DNA from: DASUAS01 sp036502765
GTDB taxonomy: Bacteria; Actinomycetota; Acidimicrobiia; IMCC26256; DASPTH01
Direction: 5' to 3'
Assembly (NCBI GenBank): GCA_036502765.1
Contig: DASXXX010000031.1
Coordinates: forward strand, 62,001-126,000
DNA: 64,000 bases
Shown here piece after piece: positions 40,988 to 50,012 of this stretch (position 1 is its first letter; each line of letters starts with the position of its first letter). The translations under genes were made by a program, and so were the position numbers. The notes beneath the pieces are model-generated. The model was not told the DNA's origin. It searched no databases and worked only from the letters and a program-made list of their open reading frames with translations.

Positions 40988-41931
40988 TCGTCGGCGTGCC
41001 CGAGGACCGCTACGGGCCAGTCGTCGATCGCGACGAGTCGTCCGGTCGACGCCAAGGTGATCACGAGCGCGTGATTCCGAGCATCGAATGCCACGTTCGT
41101 CGTCATCGGATCGTCGAGTGGAAGCGCGGCGAGGAGCTCTCCGGCGGGGGAGAAGACACTGATGCCGCCCGTCCCCAGCGTCGCCACGATGATGCGACCG
41201 TGGTCGTCGACGCAGCAGCCGTCGGCGCCACCGAAGTTCAGTGGACCACCGCTCGGCACGGTGGCGAGCCCTCGCGCGCCCTCGAGCTCGCCGTCGGCGC
41301 CGATGCTGAACTCCCAGACGCGACGGGTGCGCGTCTCCACCACGTAGAGCAGGTCCCCATCCGGTGACAGTGCGACGCCATTGGGCAGCTCGAGGGGAAA
41401 CAGCACCTCGCGCAGCCGGAAGTCGGGCGTGCCGTAGAGCACGCCGGTGAGACCGCGTTTGCGGCCATGACCCGCGCCGCTGTCGGTCATCCAGAATCCG
41501 CCGGTGCGATCGACGCACACGTCGCTGGGCCTTCCGAGCGGAAGCACCGCGCCGTCGCGGGCCACGAACGTGGCGACAGCAGTGTTGACGGTGCCGTCGG
41601 CCTCGACGACCTGGAGCCGCGGCTGCTCCGGAATGTCCGACGGGCCCGACGGGAGCGTCAGTTCCACCGAGCCGGGGAGGTCGAACGGCCAACGCCGCGC
41701 CGCCCAACTCGAGCCGCCGCTCTGGCACACGAGCATCCGACCATCAGGAAGCCGGGCGAGGCCGTTGGGACCGCCGCCCGTCGTCGCGAACGACGCGCGC
41801 GAACCGTCCGGACCGATCCGAGTGATGCAGCCACCAGCCAGCTCGCTGACGAGCACCGAGCCGTCGGCGCACACCACCGGACCCTCAGGGAAGCGCAGGT
41901 CGCGGGCGAGCTCGCGCACCCGCGGGGTCAC
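40984..41931 (-). CDS. SMP-30/gluconolactonase-like beta-propeller
   Basis: A 315-residue six-bladed propeller of the SMP-30/gluconolaconase/LRE group: FPEGPVVCADGSVLVSE at the first blade (the Glu is a metal ligand in the family), GGGPNGLARLPDGRMLV in the second and LPNGVALSPDGDLLYVVET farther on. Relatives are calcium- or zinc-dependent lactonases. GTG 41931 overlaps the stop of the DUF35 gene by four bases. In the operon it sits between a DUF35/thiolase-like pair and a ligase, so it may open a lactone (for example from Baeyer-Villiger oxidation) before the acid is activated; this is inference. Confidence 0.82.
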   Translation of the reverse strand: MTPRVRELARDLRFPEGPVVCADGSVLVSELAGGCITRIGPDGSRASFATTGGGPNGLARLPDGRMLVCQSGGSSWAARRWPFDLPGSVELTLPSGPSDIPEQPRLQVVEADGTVNTAVATFVARDGAVLPLGRPSDVCVDRTGGFWMTDSGAGHGRKRGLTGVLYGTPDFRLREVLFPLELPNGVALSPDGDLLYVVETRTRRVWEFSIGADGELEGARGLATVPSGGPLNFGGADGCCVDDHGRIIVATLGTGGISVFSPAGELLAALPLDDPMTTNVAFDARNHALVITLASTGRLVAIDDWPVAVLGHADE

Positions 41932-42353
41932 GATCCCGACGGTTCCGGTTCGAACAGCAGGAGGTGACGGCCATCTTCGAGCGGCTCCCACGTGGTCCGG
42001 ACCCGTTGCCCGACGTGTACGTCGGCGACATCACACCCGACCACGTTGGTCATCAGGCGTGGACCATCGTCGAGATCGACCAACGCCAACGCGTAGGGCA
42101 CCATTGCTGTGAGCTCAGGTGCCGGTGCGCGGTGGTGGACGCTCACCGCGTAGACCGTGCCGAGCCCCGACACCTCGTCCCAGTGCAGGTCCTCGCTGAG
42201 GCATCCGGGGCAGAACGCCCGGGGGTACCAGACGAGCGACGCGCAGGCGTCACACCGTTGGAGGACCAGACGCCGTTCTCGAGTGGCATCCCAGAACGGC
42301 TGGGAGATCTCTGACGGATCCGGCACCGTGCGGGATGCCGCGGCTTCGCTCAT
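41928..42353 (-). CDS. DUF35 zinc-ribbon/OB-fold protein
   Basis: A 141-residue DUF35 protein with a complete ribbon Cys-X2-Cys-X10-Cys-X2-Cys (CDACASLVWYPRAFCPGC) and an OB fold with GLGTVYAVSVHHR. It is coupled to the thiolase-like gene upstream (ATGA) and to the SMP-30-like gene downstream (GTGA). By analogy with the Ltp2-ChsH2 complex it should be the partner of that thiolase-like protein. Of the three DUF35 proteins in the window it alone has all four cysteines. Confidence 0.87.
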   Translation of the reverse strand: MSEAAASRTVPDPSEISQPFWDATRERRLVLQRCDACASLVWYPRAFCPGCLSEDLHWDEVSGLGTVYAVSVHHRAPAPELTAMVPYALALVDLDDGPRLMTNVVGCDVADVHVGQRVRTTWEPLEDGRHLLLFEPEPSGS

Positions 42354-43522
42354 CGGACCTCCTCCGTCCCGAGCACCACGGTGGACGTCGCCGAGAGCAC
42401 ACCTCCGCAGCCGTGCGCGACCGCGGTCCTGGCCCCCTCGACCTGACGCGCGCCGGACTCTCCCCGCAGCTGTCGTACCGCTTCGACGAGGAGGAACATC
42501 CCGAACGCTCCCGGATGGGTGAACGAAAGGCCGCCACCGGACGTCTGTCCGGGGAGTGCACCTCCGGGACCGAGCCGACCGTCGGCGACGAACGGCCCTC
42601 CTTCACCCTTGGCGCAGAATCCGAGGTCCTCCAACGCGAGGAGCACGGTGATGGTGAACGAGTCGTACAGCTCGACGACGTCGATGTCGCCCGGGGTGAG
42701 CTCGCTCATCGCAAAGGCGCGCGCGCCGGACCGGACGCCGGCGGTCGTGGTGAGGTCCGGCATCTGGCTGATCATGGAGTGCGTGTGGTTGGTCGCCGCT
42801 CCGAGCACCCAGATCGGCGCCTTGGCGCGATCTCGTGCGCGCTTGGCGCTGGTCACCACGATCGCACCCGCGCCATCGGTCACGAGGCAGTACTCGAGCT
42901 TGTGCATCGGCTCGGCCACGAACCCGGATCCGAGGACATCGTCGACCGTGATCGGCTCACGGGCGTAGGCCCGCTCGTTCATCGTCGCCCATCGACGAGT
43001 GTCCACCGCGATCTGGGCGAGCTCCTCGGGCTTGGTGCCGAACTGCGCCATGTGGCGGTTGGCGGCGAGGCCGTACGCGCCGATGGGCAGGAAGATCCCG
43101 TAGGGCGTCTCCCACTCGAGGCGTTCGGGGGTGGCGAGTACTCCCATGCCTGCACCGCCACGCTTGCGCGACGACCGCGGCGTGGACGCGTACACGATGA
43201 CCACCGTCTCGCAGAGGCCGGCGGCGATGGCGCTCGCGGCGTGTTCCACGTACAGCTCGTACGAAGCGCCACCGATCTGGGTCGAGTCCGTCCAGTCGGG
43301 CGCGATGCCGAGCTGCTCGGCGAGCTCCACCGAGTGCATGAGCGTCCCGCCGGTGCACATGCACAAGCCGTCGACCTCGGAAGGGGCGATGCCCGCGTCG
43401 GCGAGCGCGGCGCGCACGACTCGAGCCTCGAGGGCACGCAGCGGGAGGTCGATCTCACCGGTTGGTGACACCTCGTCGGCGACACCGACGACGGCGACCG
43501 CGCCGCGCAAGGGATGACTCAT
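42350..43522 (-). CDS. Ltp2-like thiolase-fold aldolase (no Cys nucleophile)
   Basis: A 390-residue thiolase-fold protein. The nucleophile region reads TQIGGASYELYVEHAASAI (residues 81-99) with no Cys, and the C-terminal motif is QTSGGGLSFTHPGAFGM, without the usual CxG. ELYDSFTITVLLALEDLGFC carries the conserved Tyr of Ltp2-type enzymes. ATG 43522 overlaps the upstream ligase stop. With its DUF35 partner it likely performs retro-aldol cleavage of a beta-hydroxyacyl-CoA. It is closest to the protein at 32226 in motif layout. Confidence 0.84.
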   Translation of the reverse strand: MSHPLRGAVAVVGVADEVSPTGEIDLPLRALEARVVRAALADAGIAPSEVDGLCMCTGGTLMHSVELAEQLGIAPDWTDSTQIGGASYELYVEHAASAIAAGLCETVVIVYASTPRSSRKRGGAGMGVLATPERLEWETPYGIFLPIGAYGLAANRHMAQFGTKPEELAQIAVDTRRWATMNERAYAREPITVDDVLGSGFVAEPMHKLEYCLVTDGAGAIVVTSAKRARDRAKAPIWVLGAATNHTHSMISQMPDLTTTAGVRSGARAFAMSELTPGDIDVVELYDSFTITVLLALEDLGFCAKGEGGPFVADGRLGPGGALPGQTSGGGLSFTHPGAFGMFLLVEAVRQLRGESGARQVEGARTAVAHGCGGVLSATSTVVLGTEEVR

Positions 43523-45021
43523 CGGTCGGTCACCGGAACGAACAGCTCCCGCAGACCAGGCTGGCTCACCTTCATGGACGGGGTCCGGGGCAGCGTGTCC
43601 ACGACGCGCAACGCGGTCGGGACCTTGTAGCTGGGGAGGCGCTCGCGCAAGAACACAGAGAGGTCTGCTTCCGTGACGTCGGCCCCATGACGCAGCTCGA
43701 CCGCGGCGACCGGGACGGCTCCGAGCCGTTCGTCGTCGATGCCGGTGACCCCCGCGTCGAGGACGGCTTCGTGAGACCGCAGGACGTCGACGATCTCATC
43801 GGGGAACACCTTGAACCCGCCTCGCACGATCGCATCGTCGCTGCGCCCTTCGATCCAGAGGAATCCGTCGTCATCGATCCGGGCGACGTCGGTCGTCCGA
43901 ATCCATTCGCGACCAGGACTCCGGACTTCGAGCCGGCCGGTGGTCGCTGGTGCCCGCTCTGCTCCGGTCTCGGGATCGACGACGCGCAACTCACGTCCCG
44001 GTTGCGGGCGACCGACACTGCCTCGCTTGGTGGTGCCCCACTCGCGGTGCAGGGGCAGCGTCCATCCGGCAACACCGCCCGCGAACTCGGTTGCGCCGTA
44101 CGACGGCAGCACCGCGATGCCGTACCTGGTCTCGAAGTCTTCCTGCACTTCGACCGGGAGCGCGGCGCTCCCTGACGTCACGACCAGGATGCTGCAGAGA
44201 TCTTCGGGATCGACGTCGTCATCGAGCACCATCCGCAGCGCGGTCGGGACCAGGCTCACGGCCTTCGGTCGGTGACGGCGCACCAACTCGACGAAGTCTG
44301 CGACGCGGAACCGTTCCAGCAGCGCGATGCGTCGGCCGTCGGTGACGTTCAACAACGTTCGGAAGATGCCGGACATGTGGACGAGTGGCGACGCCACGAT
44401 CGCGACACCCGACCGGAGCCGAGGCGCGTCGTCGCGAGTGCCGTCACTGCTGTAGTGCGCACCGGCGGCGGCGATGGTCCGTTCGAACGACTTGTACGAC
44501 AAGGGCACCCGCTTGGGTGGACCCGTCGTGCCGCTCGTGAGCATCTCGACCGCGATGCCGGGAAGGGCCGCTCGAAAGGAGCCCGAACCCGGACGCTCGA
44601 GACCAGGGATGCTCGAGGCTCCAGCGGGAGTGATGGCGACTGCGACGCCGGCGCTGCCTGTCGCCCGGGCCGCGTCCGCGATCCCGGGGCGGATCCACTC
44701 GTCGGCGCCGCCGATGAGCACGGGCACCGCGAGGTGCCGGATCTCCGCCGCCAACGGCTCGTCGCCCTGATGGGGGTTGATCGTGACGACGCACCCACCC
44801 GCGAGCAACGTTCCGAGCACCGCTCCGATCAACGCGGGGTCGTTGCGGAGGAGCAGACCGATGGGTGAACCGGGTCCGACGCCGCTTCGCTCGATGTGCT
44901 CGGCGACGCCGAACGCGACCGCGGCGAGATCGGCCCACGAAGACCAGTGACCTTCGAACTCGATCGCACCGGCTTCGGGCTCGAGTGAGAGCACGGCGCG
45001 GATCCGGTCGGCGAGTTCCAC
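43519..45021 (-). CDS. AMP-forming acyl-CoA ligase
   Basis: A 500-residue adenylating enzyme with P-loop LTSGTTGPPKRVPLS near residue 160 (Arg in place of the usual Gly after Lys), A5 PSYGATEFAGG, hinge IEGRSDDAIVRGGFKVFPDEI and terminal LPRTPSMKVSQP with its Lys. GTG 45021 begins the conserved region seven bases after the luciferase-like gene. It should prepare the CoA ester that the downstream thiolase-like/DUF35 pair uses. The altered P-loop residue may lower or retune ATP binding. Confidence 0.87.
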   Translation of the reverse strand: MELADRIRAVLSLEPEAGAIEFEGHWSSWADLAAVAFGVAEHIERSGVGPGSPIGLLLRNDPALIGAVLGTLLAGGCVVTINPHQGDEPLAAEIRHLAVPVLIGGADEWIRPGIADAARATGSAGVAVAITPAGASSIPGLERPGSGSFRAALPGIAVEMLTSGTTGPPKRVPLSYKSFERTIAAAGAHYSSDGTRDDAPRLRSGVAIVASPLVHMSGIFRTLLNVTDGRRIALLERFRVADFVELVRRHRPKAVSLVPTALRMVLDDDVDPEDLCSILVVTSGSAALPVEVQEDFETRYGIAVLPSYGATEFAGGVAGWTLPLHREWGTTKRGSVGRPQPGRELRVVDPETGAERAPATTGRLEVRSPGREWIRTTDVARIDDDGFLWIEGRSDDAIVRGGFKVFPDEIVDVLRSHEAVLDAGVTGIDDERLGAVPVAAVELRHGADVTEADLSVFLRERLPSYKVPTALRVVDTLPRTPSMKVSQPGLRELFVPVTDR

Positions 45022-45028
45022 GCGGCAG

Positions 45029-46102
45029 TCAGACCTTCGCCGATTCCAGCTCCGCCACGGCCGGCATCACTTCGCGAGCGAAGAGCTCCATCGACGCCCG
45101 GACCCGGCTGCGATCCATGGCCCCGCCGCGACTCATGCGCAGCATGAGGTTCTGCCACCCCATGTCGACGATCGTCCCCATCTTCTCGATGACCCGGTCG
45201 GGGCTTCCCATCAGGGTGAGCGGCGCGTCGAGGATCTGCTCGTAGGTCTGCGCGTCGTGGTTGTCGAACCAATCGGCGTAGGCCTTGTAATCGGCCGGGA
45301 TCTCTCCGCCGCGCTCGAACGGGTTCGAGTACTGGCGGTGCACCGCGATCGACATCTCGACGCTCTCACGTGGGTACGAGCGGGCGACGGCATCGTCGGG
45401 GTCGAGGAACGCGTTCAAGAGGGCCCAGACCTGATCCGTCGCACGCTCGAGACCACGGTCGGCGCGCGACTTCAGATAGAGGTCGAGACCGGTCGCGAGA
45501 TCGACGTCGACCTGGTACGGGTTGCCGATGATGGCGCCGTACCCCGTCTCCGCGAGCCACTCGAAGCTCGACGGGGTCTTCATGACCGTGCACCAGATCG
45601 GGACGGGTTCCTGCACCGGGCGGGGGTGGACGGTGAGGTCGTCCACATGCCAGAACTCGCCGTCGTAGCTGAATCGTTCGTTGCCGAGCAGTCCCTCGAC
45701 GATGGTGACGCACTCCTTGTACCGCGCGCTCGCCTCGTCCATCGAGATGCCGAACCCGGCGAACTCGTGCGACTGGTACCCACGCCCGAACCCGGCGTCG
45801 AACCGGCCGCCGCTCAACGCATCGGCCATCGCGATCTGCTCGGCGAGATGGATCGGGTCGTGGAAGGGCGCCACCATGCACGCGGTCCCGATGCGGATGC
45901 GCTCGGTCTGCGCCGCGATCGCGCTCGCGATCAGGGGCAGGTTGGCGAGGGTGCCGTACGCCGAGAAGTGGTGCTCGGCGAGCCAGACCTCGTCGAACCC
46001 GAGCTCCTCTGCCCATCGCGCTTCTTCGAGCACGTTGGCGAGGACCTCCTGGTGGCTCGACTGCGGCGGCTTGTCGCCCAGGATGAAGATGCCGAATCTC
46101 AC
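45029..46102 (-). CDS. Luciferase-like flavin/F420 monooxygenase or dehydrogenase
   Basis: A 357-residue TIM-barrel protein of the bacterial-luciferase-like group: MRFGIFILGDK start, WAEELGFDEVWLAEHHF, RIRIGTACMVAPFHDPIHLAEQIAM and SGGRFDAGFGRGYQ. Members use FMNH2 or F420; which one cannot be told from these motifs. GTG 46102 is chosen because AGAAGGGG lies eight bases before it and the fold begins there. It leads a six-gene operon that continues with a ligase, a thiolase-like protein, DUF35, a lactonase-like propeller and a second ligase, so a Baeyer-Villiger or oxidative role early in the route is plausible. Confidence 0.88.
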   Translation of the reverse strand: MRFGIFILGDKPPQSSHQEVLANVLEEARWAEELGFDEVWLAEHHFSAYGTLANLPLIASAIAAQTERIRIGTACMVAPFHDPIHLAEQIAMADALSGGRFDAGFGRGYQSHEFAGFGISMDEASARYKECVTIVEGLLGNERFSYDGEFWHVDDLTVHPRPVQEPVPIWCTVMKTPSSFEWLAETGYGAIIGNPYQVDVDLATGLDLYLKSRADRGLERATDQVWALLNAFLDPDDAVARSYPRESVEMSIAVHRQYSNPFERGGEIPADYKAYADWFDNHDAQTYEQILDAPLTLMGSPDRVIEKMGTIVDMGWQNLMLRMSRGGAMDRSRVRASMELFAREVMPAVAELESAKV

Positions 46103-46193
46103 GTGGCGACCCCTTCTGATCGATGGCGCGTCTGATCGATCGCGCGGTCGTTCGGTTTCGCCTTGCGGCGACGCCTCACGATACTGCATGATC

Positions 46194-46217
46194 GGACAGT
46201 TGACGTCAATCTGTTCC
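46194..46217. promoter_or_regulatory. Palindrome in the divergent promoter of two large operons
   Basis: The exact palindrome TTGACGTCAA at 46200-46209 is flanked by GGACAG on the left and TCTGTTCC on the right, giving a longer imperfect dyad. It lies between the luciferase-like gene and the MaoC gene, which lead operons in opposite directions. TTGACG also resembles a -35 hexamer on both strands. Confidence 0.5.
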
Positions 46218-46270
46218 ATCGGGCGACGAGCGTGTTCGTCGCCTGCGCCGGCTCATCAGGAGGCAATCGA

Positions 46271-46732
46271 GTGTCGACACCGATCGTGCTGAGCGGCCTC
46301 GCCGCAGTCCAGGAAGCGAAGGGCCGTCACCTCGGTCACAGCGACTGGCTGGAGATCACCCAGGACCGCGTCGACCAGTTTGCCGACGCCACCGGCGACC
46401 ACCAGTGGATCCACGTCGACGTCGAACGGGCGAGGCAGGGACCGTTCGGCGGCACCATCGCCCACGGTTACCTGACGCTCTCGATGGCGAGCTTCTTCCT
46501 GCCTCAGATCGTGCGCTACGAGGGCTTCACCATGGCCGTCAACTACGGCGTCGACAAGGTGCGGTTCCCGGCCCCGGTGCCTGTCGGCGCCCGCATCCGG
46601 GCCGGTGCCGAGATCACGGAAGTCACCGACGTCGGTACCGGCGTGCAGGTGAAGACGATCGTCACGATCGAGATCGAAGGGAACGAGAAGCCGGCCTGCG
46701 TGATCGAGTCGCTCTCGCGCTGGTTCGCGTGA
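46271..46732 (+). CDS. MaoC-like (R)-specific enoyl-CoA hydratase
   Basis: A 153-residue hot-dog protein with the hydratase-2 motif: DATGDHQWIHVDVERA followed by GGTIAHGYLTLSMASFF, which carries the catalytic Asp and His. It hydrates trans-2-enoyl-CoA to the (R)-3-hydroxy form, or reverses this. GTG 46271 lies seven bases after AGGAGG and begins the conserved region; the open frame upstream covers the promoter. It heads a plus-strand run with an SDR that fits the next oxidation step. Confidence 0.9.
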   Translation: MSTPIVLSGLAAVQEAKGRHLGHSDWLEITQDRVDQFADATGDHQWIHVDVERARQGPFGGTIAHGYLTLSMASFFLPQIVRYEGFTMAVNYGVDKVRFPAPVPVGARIRAGAEITEVTDVGTGVQVKTIVTIEIEGNEKPACVIESLSRWFA

Positions 46733-46748
46733 GCACGAGGGACGACGA

Positions 46749-47498
46749 ATGATCGACGGGCGTGACGGGGTCGCGATCGTGACCGGTGGCGCTCGAGGCA
46801 TCGGCGCCGCGATCACGGCGCGGTTCCTCGACGACGGCTACCGCGTGCTCGTCGTCGATGTGAATGCGAAGGCGCTCGCATCGCTGGAGTCGATGATCCA
46901 AGCCTTTCCCGACCGCCTCGACGCGCGCCAGCTCTCGGTGAGCGACCGCACCGCGGTCGAGGATGCCCTCGGCGATCTCGTTGTCCGCCACGGGGGCATC
47001 GACGCGGTGGTGAACAACGCGGGGATGACGTTGCCGGCGACCTTCCTGGACCAGGACGATGCCGACTGGGACCGCATCGTCGACGTGAACCTCAAGGGCA
47101 CCTTCGTCATGGCGCAGGTCGCGGCGCGCCAGATGGTGGAACAGGGTGCGGGATCGATCGTCAACATCAGCTCGGTGTCGGCGCACGGCGTCCGCACCGG
47201 CCCGCCCGCGTATGCCGCCGCCAAGGCCGGGATCGAGGGACTGTCCCGTCTGATGGCCGTGCAGCTCGGGCCGCTCGGGGTGCGGGTGAACACGATCGTC
47301 GTGGGGACGACGGCGACTCCCTGGCTGCTCGGGCGCAAGAGCGACGCCGAGCTCGAGGTCATGCGGACGACGACGCTGACCGGACGCCTCGGTGAGCCCG
47401 AGGACGTCGCGGGCATGGCGGCGTTCCTCTGTTCCGACGCGGCCCGCCACCTCACGGGTCAGATGATCTCGGTGTCCGGCGGTCAATGGATGCCGTGA
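46749..47498 (+). CDS. Short-chain dehydrogenase, FabG-like
   Basis: A 249-residue SDR: TGGARGIG at about residue 14, NNAGMTLPATF, Ser in NISSVSAHG and Tyr-Lys in AYAAAKAGIEGLSRL. It is 16 bases behind the MaoC hydratase, so it likely oxidises (R)-3-hydroxyacyl-CoA to the ketoacyl-CoA. ATG 46749 follows GGGACGACG. An AT-rich island after it (47505-47545) may hold a promoter for the following genes. Confidence 0.9.
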   Translation: MIDGRDGVAIVTGGARGIGAAITARFLDDGYRVLVVDVNAKALASLESMIQAFPDRLDARQLSVSDRTAVEDALGDLVVRHGGIDAVVNNAGMTLPATFLDQDDADWDRIVDVNLKGTFVMAQVAARQMVEQGAGSIVNISSVSAHGVRTGPPAYAAAKAGIEGLSRLMAVQLGPLGVRVNTIVVGTTATPWLLGRKSDAELEVMRTTTLTGRLGEPEDVAGMAAFLCSDAARHLTGQMISVSGGQWMP

Positions 47499-47511
47499 GC
47501 CGAGGGCGGAA

Positions 47512-47535
47512 CGATAGAACAAGTATTGATACAGT
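47512..47535 (+). promoter_or_regulatory. Internal promoter candidate with GATAGAACA and TACAGT
   Basis: GATAGAACA at 47513-47521, GTAT-TG-ATAC at 47523-47532 and the hexamer TACAGT at 47530-47535 lie in an AT-rich island 48 bases before the crotonase start. TACAGT is the same hexamer used in the two conserved bidirectional elements. Confidence 0.4.
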
Positions 47536-47582
47536 GTTACTGGCCGTATCGCGGCGCTGACCGTCGTGGGGGAGGAGCACGC

Positions 47583-48350
47583 ATGGACTTCGAGACGATC
47601 CTGTTCGAGGTGTCCGACCATGTCGCGACGATCACGTTCAATCGGCCCGAGCGCCTGAATGCAACGAACGACACGTCGCGTCGGGAGCTCGGCGAGGCGT
47701 GGGGCATCGTGCGCGACGACCCCGAGATCCGAGTGGCCATCATCACCGGGACGGGCGACCGAGCGTTCTCGGCCGGGCAGGACATCCGCGCCACCGCCGA
47801 GTCCGGCATCCACAACAAGGTTCCTGGTTCGAGGCTCCACCACGGCGTGTGGAAGCCGGTCATCTGCGCGCTCAACGGCATGGTCGTCGGCGGGGGACTG
47901 CATCAAGTCTCGGACTCCGACCTCATCATCGCGGCGGAACACGTGGAGATCCTCGACACCCACTGCGCGGTGGGCAACGTCTTCGCGATGGAACCGGTCG
48001 GGCTCCTTCGGCGGATGCCGCTCTCGATGGTCATGCAGCTCGGGCTGATGACGAAGAGCGGGCGGATCAGTGCACAGCGCGCCTACGACATCGGACTCGT
48101 CAACGAAGTCGTACCGAAGGAGCGGCTGATGCCGCGTGCACGCGAGATCGCACTCGACATCACCAAGCTCTCGCCCGCGACCGTGCAGGCGTCGATCCGG
48201 GCGATGTGGACCAGCCTCGATGTCGGGCTCCGCCCCGCGTTCGATGTCGCGTACCGCTACGTCCTCCAGCACCAGCTCAAGCACCCGGACTACCACGAAG
48301 GGATGCGCGCGTTCGCCGAGAAACGCGAGCCGCAGTGGGTCGTGGAATGA
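47583..48350 (+). CDS. Enoyl-CoA hydratase/isomerase (crotonase family)
   Basis: A 255-residue crotonase: FNRPERLNATND, oxyanion strand ITGTGDRAFSAGQDIRA and CALNGMVVGGGLHQVSDSDLII. ATG 47583 follows GGGGGAGGAG at good spacing. The stop overlaps the following ligase start by four bases (ATGA), so the two are coupled. A promoter-like island lies just upstream, so this gene may start a sub-operon of crotonase, ligase, crotonase and perhaps the TetR gene. Confidence 0.9.
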   Translation: MDFETILFEVSDHVATITFNRPERLNATNDTSRRELGEAWGIVRDDPEIRVAIITGTGDRAFSAGQDIRATAESGIHNKVPGSRLHHGVWKPVICALNGMVVGGGLHQVSDSDLIIAAEHVEILDTHCAVGNVFAMEPVGLLRRMPLSMVMQLGLMTKSGRISAQRAYDIGLVNEVVPKERLMPRAREIALDITKLSPATVQASIRAMWTSLDVGLRPAFDVAYRYVLQHQLKHPDYHEGMRAFAEKREPQWVVE

Positions 48351-50005
48351 CCGGCGAGGTCGTGTCGAGCCGGCACTTCGAGCACGGGGAGCTCGGCTAC
48401 GACGCCACGGTCCCCCGGATGCTCGAGGCCCTGGTCGCCGCGCACGGCGACAACGACTTCGTGGTGAGCACGACCGCCGACGGCTCGATCGACCGGGTGA
48501 CGTACGCAGAGGCGGATGCTCGCTCAACCGAACTGGCCCGCACGTTGTTGGCGCTCGGCGTCGTGAAGGGCTCGCGGATCGGGATCCTGGCACCGAACGG
48601 ACCCGACTTCGTGGTCGCATTTCTCGCCGCGACCCGCATCGGCGCGGTGGCGGTGCCGATCAACACGTTCTTCCAGGCGCGCGAAGTCGGTTGGGTCCTG
48701 CGCCACGCCGACATCCACACCGTGATCACCGTCCCCTCGATCCTCGGTCGCGACGTCCTCGATCGACTCGAGGCGAGCGTGCCCGGCCTCGTGGACTCCC
48801 GCTCGGGCCCGCTGTCCATCCCCAGTACGCCCACGCTGCGCCACGTGGTCACCCTCGGCGTCACCGATCGCCAGTGGGTCACGGTGAGCGGCGAGCGCGC
48901 GAGTGCTGAGCTGCTCGCGTCGATGGAAGCCGCAGTCCGTCCCGCCGACGACCTGGTCGTGATCTACACGTCCGGGAGCACGTCGGATCCGAAAGGCGTG
49001 ATCCACGCGCAGGGCACCTTGTTGCGTCACTCGCGGTTCATCGCCGACGGCCACGAGTGGACCGACCGCGACCGGGTGTACGTCCCGATGGCCTTCTTCT
49101 GGGTCGGCGGACTGATCTTCGGTGTGCTCGGCCCGATGCAGATCGGGGTCACCATCCTCACCGAGGAACGCTTCGACGCCGGAGAGGTGTTGCAACTCCT
49201 GGAGAACGAGCGGGCGACCTACGCGACCGGGTTTCCCCACGTCGGCCCCGCCCTGGAAGCGCACCCACACTTCGCGTCGACTGATCTGTCGACGCTTCAC
49301 GGTGGCTACCAGCAGAACCTGGTCGCGCCGGAGTTTCGCTCACCCGATCCGTCGCTCCGCGTCCGCCAACTGGGAATGACGGAGACCTGCAGTTCGCACA
49401 CCTGGTGGCCGCCGAACGAGGAGCTCCCGGAGGAGAAGCGCGGATCGCTCGGCGTCACCGCACCCGGGTTCGAGCACAAGATCGTCGACGAGTGCGGCGC
49501 ACGCGTCGCGCCGGGGGTTCACGGTGAGATCTGCGTCCGCGGGTGGCCCATGATGCGGGGAATGGTCGGTCGTAGCCGGCACGAGATCTTCGACCCTGAC
49601 GGCTGGTACCACACGGGCGATTCCGCGTACTACGACGACGACGGTCACCTCTACTTCTCCGGCCGCCTCGACGACATGATCAAGACGTCAGGCGCCAACG
49701 TCGCGCCCGTCGAGGTCGAGAACGTGTTGTTCGAGATGCCGGAAGTGCGCGAGGCCTACGTCGTCGGAGTGCCTGACGACGACCGCGGCGCGACGGTCAC
49801 CGGTGTCGTCGTTCTCCTGCCCGGGGCATCGGTGACCGCCGACGAGCTCGTGCGGCGATGCCGGAAGGTGCTCGCGGTGTACAAGGTCCCGAAGCGATGG
49901 ACCATCCTTGCATCGGGTGACCCGCTTCCGTACACGACGACCAACAAGATCGACAAGCGGCGGTTGATCGAGCGGCTCGCCGACGGTGCACTTCCTGTCG
50001 CCTGA
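48347..50005 (+). CDS. AMP-forming acyl-CoA ligase
   Basis: A 552-residue adenylating enzyme with P-loop IYTSGSTSDPKGVIH near residue 206, A5 QLGMTETCSSHTWW, hinge FSGRLDDMIKTSGANVAPVEVE and C-terminal PYTTTNKIDKRRL with its Lys. The N terminus has a long VPRMLEALVAAHGDNDFVV region typical of medium- and long-chain or bile-acid-type ligases. ATG 48347 overlaps the crotonase stop. It should feed its CoA ester to the surrounding crotonases, MaoC and SDR. Confidence 0.9.
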   Translation: MTGEVVSSRHFEHGELGYDATVPRMLEALVAAHGDNDFVVSTTADGSIDRVTYAEADARSTELARTLLALGVVKGSRIGILAPNGPDFVVAFLAATRIGAVAVPINTFFQAREVGWVLRHADIHTVITVPSILGRDVLDRLEASVPGLVDSRSGPLSIPSTPTLRHVVTLGVTDRQWVTVSGERASAELLASMEAAVRPADDLVVIYTSGSTSDPKGVIHAQGTLLRHSRFIADGHEWTDRDRVYVPMAFFWVGGLIFGVLGPMQIGVTILTEERFDAGEVLQLLENERATYATGFPHVGPALEAHPHFASTDLSTLHGGYQQNLVAPEFRSPDPSLRVRQLGMTETCSSHTWWPPNEELPEEKRGSLGVTAPGFEHKIVDECGARVAPGVHGEICVRGWPMMRGMVGRSRHEIFDPDGWYHTGDSAYYDDDGHLYFSGRLDDMIKTSGANVAPVEVENVLFEMPEVREAYVVGVPDDDRGATVTGVVVLLPGASVTADELVRRCRKVLAVYKVPKRWTILASGDPLPYTTTNKIDKRRLIERLADGALPVA

Positions 50006-50012
50006 CGCGCGG

